This document shows, piece by piece, positions 1 through 5,576 of a stretch of DNA of 15,362 nt (position 1 is the stretch's first letter; each line of letters starts with the position of its first letter). The notes below the pieces were generated by a model. The model saw nothing but the letters and a program-made list of their open reading frames with translations, made no database searches and had not been told where the DNA came from. The position numbers and the translations under genes were made by a program. The stretch comes from Hepatocystis sp. ex Piliocolobus tephrosceles. Taxonomy: Eukaryota > Apicomplexa > Aconoidasida > Haemosporida > Plasmodiidae. The stretch covers positions 1 to 15,362 of the forward strand of contig CABPSV020000487.1 of assembly GCA_902459845.2 (NCBI GenBank), written 5' to 3'.

Positions 1-382
1 TATGTACAAATAAATTAATATGAAAGAAGTTGATAAGTTCATGATAAAAAATAATAAAATAAATAAGTAAAATAAAAATTTATTTTTTTATTTTTCATTT
101 ACAATGAAATAAAAAAAAAAAAAACATAGTATAACACATGAATATATATATATATATATATATATACCACTTGTAAGTTCACATATATATATTTATATAT
201 TATGTTTAGTTAATATACTGATATATTCGTACACACTTTTGCATATATAAATACCACTTAATAGCTACGCTTATAAACATTTATATTTATAATAAATTAT
301 ATTTATTTATATATTATATATCTATGAGCACCTTTATTTTACTCACATTGTTTTCCTAATATACTATATTTTTTTTTTTTTT
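1..382. other. AT-rich flank downstream of RPS6
   Basis: This stretch lies beyond the RPS6 stop codon and would hold its 3' untranslated region. It contains an A-run near 110-124, a (TA)n tract at about 142-166, and a T-run just before the stop codon at about 369-384. I see no open frame with coding character and no RNA gene. Confidence 0.7.
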
Positions 383-1564
383 TTACTTTTTAGGTTTTAC
401 TTTTTGTTTATTTTGAGCTGGTTTGTTTGGTGTTTTATTATTTTTTGCTTTGTCAGTTTTTGCTTTGTCAGTTTTTGCTTTGTCAGTTTTTGCTTTGTCA
501 GTTTTTGGCTTGTCAGTTTTTGGCTTGTCAGTTTTTGCTTTGTCATTTTTTGGCTTGTCAGTTTTTGCTTTGTCAGTTTTTGCTTTGTCAGTTTTTGCTT
601 TGTCAGTTTTTGGCTTGTCAGTTTTTTTCTTGTCAATTTTTTTCTTGTCAGTTTTTGGCTTGTCTGTTTTTGTTTTGTCAGTTTTTGGCTTGTCTGTTTT
701 TGTTTTGTCAGTTTTTGGCTTGTCAGTTTTTGCTTTGTCAGATTTTGGCTTGTCAGTTTTTGCTTTGTCAGATTTTGGCTTGTCAGTTTTTTCCTTATTT
801 ATTTTTTTTTTAGCAATTTTATTTTTTTTATCTTTTTTGGTTTTGAGTTTTGAAATAGTTTTAATAGTTTTTTTTTTTTTTGTACTATCATCTTCTGTTT
901 TTGATAATAATTCTCTTTTGTACTTTTTAATTATACTTTTATATTCTTTAATTGCATTTTTCTTTTCCACTCTACGTCTTTCTTTGGCAGCTAAAAGAGA
1001 TTTTTTTCTTAGTAATCTTTTTTCTGTAACAAGTCTTTGAATTTTTGGCTTAATAAATCTTTGTTTACCTTTTTTAACAATAGCTCTACCTATAACATAT
1101 TTTCTAACATCATCAGTTTTGTCCAAATTGAATAATTTTCTAATTTTGCTAGCTCTTTTAGGTCCTAATTTTTTACCAACAGATTTATCAGTTAATCCTT
1201 CAATTTCATTTGTTCCTTTTTTCATTAAGGTTAAATTTAAAGCTGATAAATCTTGACCTACTATACATCCTCGAACTGATTTTCTTCTTCTTTCTCCCTT
1301 TCTTCTAGGCCTATAACATTTCATACCTTTTCTGAATAATAGTCTAACACGATGATTAGTTAAAACACCTTGTAACATTGGAAAACCTTGTTTGTCGTTA
1401 CCTCCTGTTATTTTAAATAAATAGCCAGCAAATTCTTCTCCCAAAGAGTCTCCAGGTACTACATTACCTATCCTTCTTTCCATAAAAGGTAAAAGTTTTT
1501 TTTCGTCGTCAATTTCAACGCTCTTCTGCACGTTGTTTAACGGGTTAGAGATGTTCAGTTTCAT
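383..1564 (-). CDS. RPS6: 40S ribosomal protein S6 (eS6) with an expanded lysine-rich repeat tail
   Basis: This 393-residue protein is a component of the small subunit of the cytosolic ribosome. The first ~230 residues follow the eS6 family closely. They include the MKLNIS start, [43 protein letters not shown] and PKIQRLVT. After the basic helix (about 180-225) comes a Lys-rich linker, then 23 tandem pentapeptides of the form K-T-D-K-x (residues 259-373), then a 20-residue Lys/Asn/Pro-rich end. Human S6 is 249 residues, so nearly all the excess is this tail. The human RRLSS kinase-site cluster is not recognisable. The start is the family's conserved MKLNIS and the coding exon is uninterrupted. 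Upstream, a good splice acceptor lies seven bases before the ATG, suggesting a leader intron. The gene is divergent from aconitase. Identity of the core is very secure; the exact tail length depends on correct assembly of the repeats. Confidence 0.97.
   Translation of the reverse strand: MKLNISNPLNNVQKSVEIDDEKKLLPFMERRIGNVVPGDSLGEEFAGYLFKITGGNDKQGFPMLQGVLTNHRVRLLFRKGMKCYRPRRKGERRRKSVRGCIVGQDLSALNLTLMKKGTNEIEGLTDKSVGKKLGPKRASKIRKLFNLDKTDDVRKYVIGRAIVKKGKQRFIKPKIQRLVTEKRLLRKKSLLAAKERRRVEKKNAIKEYKSIIKKYKRELLSKTEDDSTKKKKTIKTISKLKTKKDKKNKIAKKKINKEKTDKPKSDKAKTDKPKSDKAKTDKPKTDKTKTDKPKTDKTKTDKPKTDKKKIDKKKTDKPKTDKAKTDKAKTDKAKTDKPKNDKAKTDKPKTDKPKTDKAKTDKAKTDKAKTDKAKNNKTPNKPAQNKQKVKPKK
446..790 (-). repeat. 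15-bp in-frame minisatellite coding for 23 KTDKx pentapeptides
   Basis: There are 23 units of 15 bp with no frame break. On the plus strand the units read gtcagtttttgcttt or gtcagtttttggctt with few changes. The fifth residue alternates among Pro, Ala, Thr and Lys; two units have Ser for Thr, one has Asn and one has Ile. Paired units recur as 30-bp blocks: [10 protein letters not shown] twice and [10 protein letters not shown] twice. This points to expansion by slippage or unequal exchange of dimers. The unit has no stop codon on the opposite strand, which creates long spurious antisense frames. Confidence 0.95.
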
Positions 1565-1570
1565 TTTGGC

Positions 1571-1878
1571 CTATATATATATATATATATATTAAAAAAA
1601 AAAAATAAAAAATAAAATAAATAAAAAAAAGTTATTATAACGAAGTGATTATAAAAAAAAAAATGGAAAATTTATTAGATGAATTATATATATATATATA
1701 TATATATATATTCACAAGGGTCAATGTTTAAATACTGATAATAAATGTATATTATTATATATTGATATATAAATTTTATCTATTGCATCCTTTTTTATCC
1801 CTTTTTTTTATCTCTTTTTTATCCCTTTTTTATCTTTTTTTTTTTTTTTTTTTTTTTTTTTTATTATTCAAGATTTAC
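1571..1878 (-). other. Possible 308-bp intron in the RPS6 5' leader
   Basis: Read on the minus strand, a strong donor CAAG|GTAAAT falls at 1882-1873. A typical Plasmodium acceptor, a T-run followed by a TATATATAG end, closes at 1571, leaving GCCAAA before the ATG. The 308-bp size suits Plasmodium introns. This rests on splice-site appearance only; an unspliced leader is the alternative. Confidence 0.4.
1835..1862. repeat. 28-base T-run
   Basis: A pure T homopolymer lies just inside the proposed RPS6 leader intron. Read in the gene direction it is an A-run shortly after the donor site. Confidence 0.85.
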
Positions 1879-2150
1879 CTTGTTATTTTTTCCTTGTTAT
1901 AAGTTTTTTCCCTTTTTATTAAATATACTAAGTTAAAACAAAAGTTGCTAATTTTTTATTTTAACATATAAAATTAAATAAAATTAAATGGATTATATTT
2001 AAGAACATTAAAAATGTATTATATTTAAAAAAAAAAAAAAATATATATATATTAAAAGAGGATAAAATATTCTTAAATGAATGAACATTTTTTGTATTTC
2101 ATTTTATTTTGTTAATTTATATAACAAGCAACATGAAAATGTAGTTATTT

Positions 2151-2152
<2 letters not shown>

Positions 2153-2183
<31 letters not shown>
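2153..2183. repeat. 31-base T-run
   Basis: A pure T homopolymer in the divergent spacer, followed three bases later by an interrupted palindrome at 2187-2203. It is typical of nucleosome-poor Plasmodium intergenic DNA. Confidence 0.85.
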
Positions 2184-2186
<3 letters not shown>

Positions 2187-2751
2187 TTGTATACAGTATA
2201 CAAATATGAATATATAATATACGCCTTAACGCATTACTGCTTTTGAACAAAAATTTATTTTTCTTTTGTTTTTTTTTTTTTTTTTGAGAATATTTTGAAA
2301 TACCAATGTTGATCGATAATAACATAAAAAACTACGTTAGCCGTTAAATATTGTACAAAGGGCTTAAGCACTCCCAACTGTTTCGTATGCACATAAATAT
2401 ATATATATTTAATGTATGTGAGTACATACGTACATAATTTGATACATTTAAATATATAACAAAAAAAAAAAAAAAAAAAAAAAATTAACCCTTTTATATT
2501 TAAATAAAAAAAATATAATACATATGATAAAAAAAAAAAAAAAAAAATACGTGCATCAACAGATACATATTTTTATATGTACATATATTCATAGTTATGT
2601 TGTTTTTGCACAATAGTTATTGTATAATTTTATGAGCGCGTAATGTATCATACGAACAACTAATTTTTATATTAAATGGTATTTCTACAGTTTTTGTTAT
2701 ATTTTAATAAACCCAACTACAAATATTTTTTTACATTTAACATTTTTTTGA

Positions 2752-2782
<31 letters not shown>

Positions 2783-3108
2783 TATTTATAAATAGGTAAT
2801 ATATTACCAGAACATTTACATTTTACGAACTATTATACTCGTGAGTACAGCATAATGCATTTTATAACATAACAAAAACATTTTAGTGAATTTTTAAGTA
2901 TTTCTTTGTTCAACCATTTGTTTATGCATTTTTTTTTTTTTTTTTTTTATTTTACAGCACATAGCCCTCGAATGTAGCAATAATTTTACATCCTTGTTAA
3001 TAACTGATTTGCTAAAACAAGTACAAAATTGTTATATTTGTAAAATTACCTTTATAAATAGTTACGACCAAAAAGTAATAAATTATTTGTTTTCCTTAAA
3101 AAAAAAAA

Positions 3109-3213
3109 TGCAACAGTAGCAACAACAGTAACAGTAGCAACAACAGCAACAGCAGCAACAACAGTAACAACAGTAACAACAGTAACAACAGTAACAACAG
3201 TAACAACAGTAAC
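3109..3213. repeat. AACAGT/AACAGC microsatellite
   Basis: This tract of about 100 bp is built from AAC, AGT and AGC triplets and ends in a regular (AACAGTAAC)-type array. One plus-strand frame reads Asn/Ser, but it has a stop codon just upstream at 3097-3099 and no ATG. The minus strand reads Val/Thr only. I treat it as non-coding; it could also be a remnant of Asn-rich coding DNA. Confidence 0.75.
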
Positions 3214-3448
3214 ATTTATTGCAGACAACATCGATATATATATGTACACCCCCTTGAATAGCAACTCATTTCATTTTATTTTTTTTTTCTTGATTATTTT
3301 ACTCCCACTTCCCTCTTCTACCTTTTATTAATTTATTTTAAAAAACATGTTATAAAGTAGTAACATTAAAAAAGTGAAATAAAATTTAATTCATTCATTT
3401 ATTTGTTTATTTATTTGTTATTTATTTGTTTATTTATTTTTAAATTAA

Positions 3449-3655
3449 GCTAGCTATAAAATTGTATTAAAATATTTTAGTGATAGATATATAATAAAAA
3501 AATATATTCATAAGAACGCTAGCTATAAAATTGTATTAAAATATTTTAGTGATAGATATATAATAAAAAAATATATTCATAAGAACGCTAGCTATAAAAT
3601 TGTATTAAAATATTTTAGTGATAGATATATAATAAAAAAATATATTCATAAGAAC
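3449..3655. repeat. Three perfect tandem copies of a 69-bp unit
   Basis: Each unit begins GCTAGCTATAAAATTG and ends CATAAGAAC. Units start at 3449, 3518 and 3587, and I see no difference between them over their full length. The unit is AT-rich and carries the palindrome GCTAGC. Perfect identity in non-coding DNA suggests a recent triplication or ongoing homogenisation. Function is unknown. Confidence 0.95.
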
Positions 3656-3943
3656 AATTTTATAAAATATTTAATGATTGTAAAAGTATGTACGCAACTT
3701 ATTTTAATTTTTGTTTTAAATTAGGTAAAAAAAAAAAAAAAAATTTATCAAAATCCTTTTATTATTTTTTTCCTTTTTAATATTTAATAAGTTATTTTCT
3801 AAATGTGATTTAAAATGCTAATAAAAAAAAAGGCAAAAAGGAAAAAGAAATTAAAAGGACAGTTTTTTTAAGTATAATAGCCGAGGTTGTAAACACCCAA
3901 AGGTTCTCTTTATGTTTAATAATGTTAGCACTTGATATAATTA

Positions 3944-3946
<3 letters not shown>

Positions 3947-3993
<47 letters not shown>
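3947..3993. repeat. 47-base A-run
   Basis: One of the longest pure homopolymers in the window, in the divergent spacer. Its exact length is likely to be uncertain in any assembly. Confidence 0.8.
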
Positions 3994-3997
<4 letters not shown>

Positions 3998-4225
3998 CCA
4001 ATTTAATATATTATAAAAATAAAAAATTTACTTGTTTTTGTAATTCATAAAATAATAACAATTTTTTAAGCCATTGTGTAGATGTCTCATAATTGTTGGT
4101 TAGTTATTTAATCAGTTTAGTTATTATTTTTTCCTATGTTTGTATGTACATTAGCACATTCTAGTGTTAAAAAGGTTACTTATGTGTTAACGTCATGTAC
4201 GAATGTGTCTGTATCTATATATATG

Positions 4226-4278
4226 TATATACATACATACGTACATACATACATACGTACATACATACATACATACAT
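4226..4278. repeat. (ATAC)n microsatellite
   Basis: Tetranucleotide ATAC repeats interrupted by periodic GTAC units at about 12-16 base spacing. Non-coding. Confidence 0.8.
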
Positions 4279-4415
4279 TAATATGTACATATAGTGTCAA
4301 TACTTTGTTTTATACTTAATTCATTTTTTGTGAATTTTTTTTTTTTTTTAAATAAGCTAACAATCTTGGGTAAACATATTGCAAAATAAAAAAAAAAAAA
4401 AAAAAAAAAAAAAAT

Positions 4416-4431
4416 GTGCTTAACTAAGCAC
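4416..4431. other. 16-bp inverted repeat GTGCTTA-AC-TAAGCAC
   Basis: Perfect 7-bp arms with a two-base centre directly follow a long A-run. The right arm continues into CACGTG, a palindromic hexamer. It could be a dimeric protein site; no factor is assigned. Confidence 0.5.
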
Positions 4432-5179
4432 GTGTTTAGATCTATAATTAGGCATTATGCATATATATATATATATATGTGTATAACATATCATTTATTT
4501 ATACATGCTTTTTACTACTCAAATACAAATGTGTAAATTTCTATGTGAATATGAAGCATGCATGGACACATTCTTAATGCAAAAATAAATACATATATAA
4601 TATGTTAACAAGTGTATGATGATTACGCATGATTATGCATAAGTACATATATAAACAAACTTTTCATATTGTTTTTATTTTCACTCTTACAATTTTTTTA
4701 GTTAATTAATTAATTAAATTTTTTTTTTTTTTTTAAATAAAAAACTTGAAAATCATCAGAAAATTGTTATAATAAATTTGGTATAGTCACAATTTTTACA
4801 ATATAAAAAAAATAAAAATAAAAAATAATATAAAAAAAATAAAAATAAAAAATAAAATAAAATAAAAAAAATAAAAAAATAAAATAAAAATAATAAAATT
4901 AAAAACATGAAAACTGCTATCTAAAAAAATATAGATAAACGCGATTTGCCCTTTTTCTTATTTACATTCATTCACCACTTACATATATATATTTTTTTGT
5001 TTCTAACAGTGTTGGTGTATGTCCTGTAACTTTTTTTTATTTCAAATTTATATAAGTGCATTTATATTAATATGTTTAAACAGATCTGTTAATCCATTTA
5101 TTTATGCCAATTTTAATTAATTGCAAAGGGTTTTATAAATTCGGATGTAAACGCAAATGTTAATGTAAAAAAAAAAAAA

Positions 5180-5253
5180 AAAAAATAAATAAATAAGTAA
5201 ATAAATAAATAAATAAATAAGTAAATAAATAAATAAATAAGTAAATAAATAAA
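5180..5253. repeat. (AAAT)n tract with periodic AAGT
   Basis: A low-complexity tetranucleotide array follows an A-run at about 5167-5185. It lies in the presumed promoter or leader of aconitase and has no coding capacity beyond simple repeats. Confidence 0.8.
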
Positions 5254-5356
5254 ATAAGTCATGTACCGGTGAATATATTGTTAAGTGCGACATGTTAACA
5301 TTCGAGAAAAGCTTCCCCAAAAAATTATATACATATACATAAACATATACATATTG

Positions 5357-5451
5357 AGATACGGGTACAGGTAGAGATACAGGTACAGATACAGGTACAG
5401 ATACAGATACAGGTACAGGTACAGATACAGGTACAGATACAGATACAGGTG
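5357..5451. repeat. GATACA/GGTACA hexamer array
   Basis: About 95 bp of alternating hexamers GATACA and GGTACA (one GGTAGA) lie 126 bases before the aconitase ATG. The array is less AT-rich than its surroundings. Read on the minus strand it gives only Leu-Tyr dipeptides, so I do not call a gene. Confidence 0.85.
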
Positions 5452-5466
5452 TATAGGCATATTTAC

Positions 5467-5544
5467 ATGCATATATTCTCTCCCATTGTAAACATACTTT
5501 TTATATATTAAAAAAAAAATATATAGATAAATATGTATATGTAG
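5467..5544 (+). promoter_or_regulatory. Two short upstream open reading frames in the aconitase leader
   Basis: An ATG at 5467 opens a 14-codon frame ending at TAA 5509-5511. A second ATG at 5533 opens a three-codon frame ending at TAG 5542-5544, 32 bases before the main ATG. Neither is in frame with the enzyme. They matter only if transcription starts upstream of 5467. Such frames are common in Plasmodium leaders and can reduce main-frame translation. Confidence 0.5.
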
Positions 5545-5576
5545 ACACGCGATTGCAAATAAGTATTAAAAACACA

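Larger units (their letters stand above)
1565..5576. promoter_or_regulatory. 4-kb divergent intergenic region between RPS6 and aconitase
   Basis: The two flanking genes point away from each other, so this stretch must contain both promoters and both 5' leaders. I find no convincing gene in it. It holds T-runs of 28 at 1835-1862 and 31 at 2153-2183, a 47-base A-run at 3947-3993, an Asn/Ser-coding-type microsatellite, a 69-bp triplication, (ATAC)n near 4226-4278, an A-rich low-complexity stretch at 4800-4905, an AAAT/AAGT tract, and a GATACA/GGTACA repeat. Slightly less AT-rich islands at about 2220-2400 and 3870-3935 are the best places to look for promoter elements or non-coding RNA. No core promoter motif can be assigned by eye. 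Confidence 0.6.

Noticed and set aside
397..636. A minus-strand frame-shifted Lys/Thr/Gln-rich open frame inside the RPS6 repeat
   Set aside because: Same repeat read in a different frame; no independent start context or domain.
404..1040. Three overlapping plus-strand open frames of hydrophobic, Phe/Cys/Leu/Val-rich repeats opposite RPS6
   Set aside because: They are antisense readings of the 15-bp RPS6 repeat, which has no stop on the opposite strand. The sense strand encodes an unmistakable S6 protein.
3052..3264. Minus-strand Val/Thr-rich 70-residue open frame
   Set aside because: It is the translation of the AACAGT microsatellite flanked by AT-rich sequence; no recognisable domain.
4800..4905. 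A-rich region considered as a centromere or origin
   Set aside because: It is only about 100 bp of simple A/T sequence between ordinary genes, far too short for a Plasmodium centromere.
5117..5472. Two minus-strand open frames rich in Leu/Tyr/Ile/Phe
   Set aside because: They arise from the AAAT and GATACA/GGTACA simple repeats and have no normal protein sequence.
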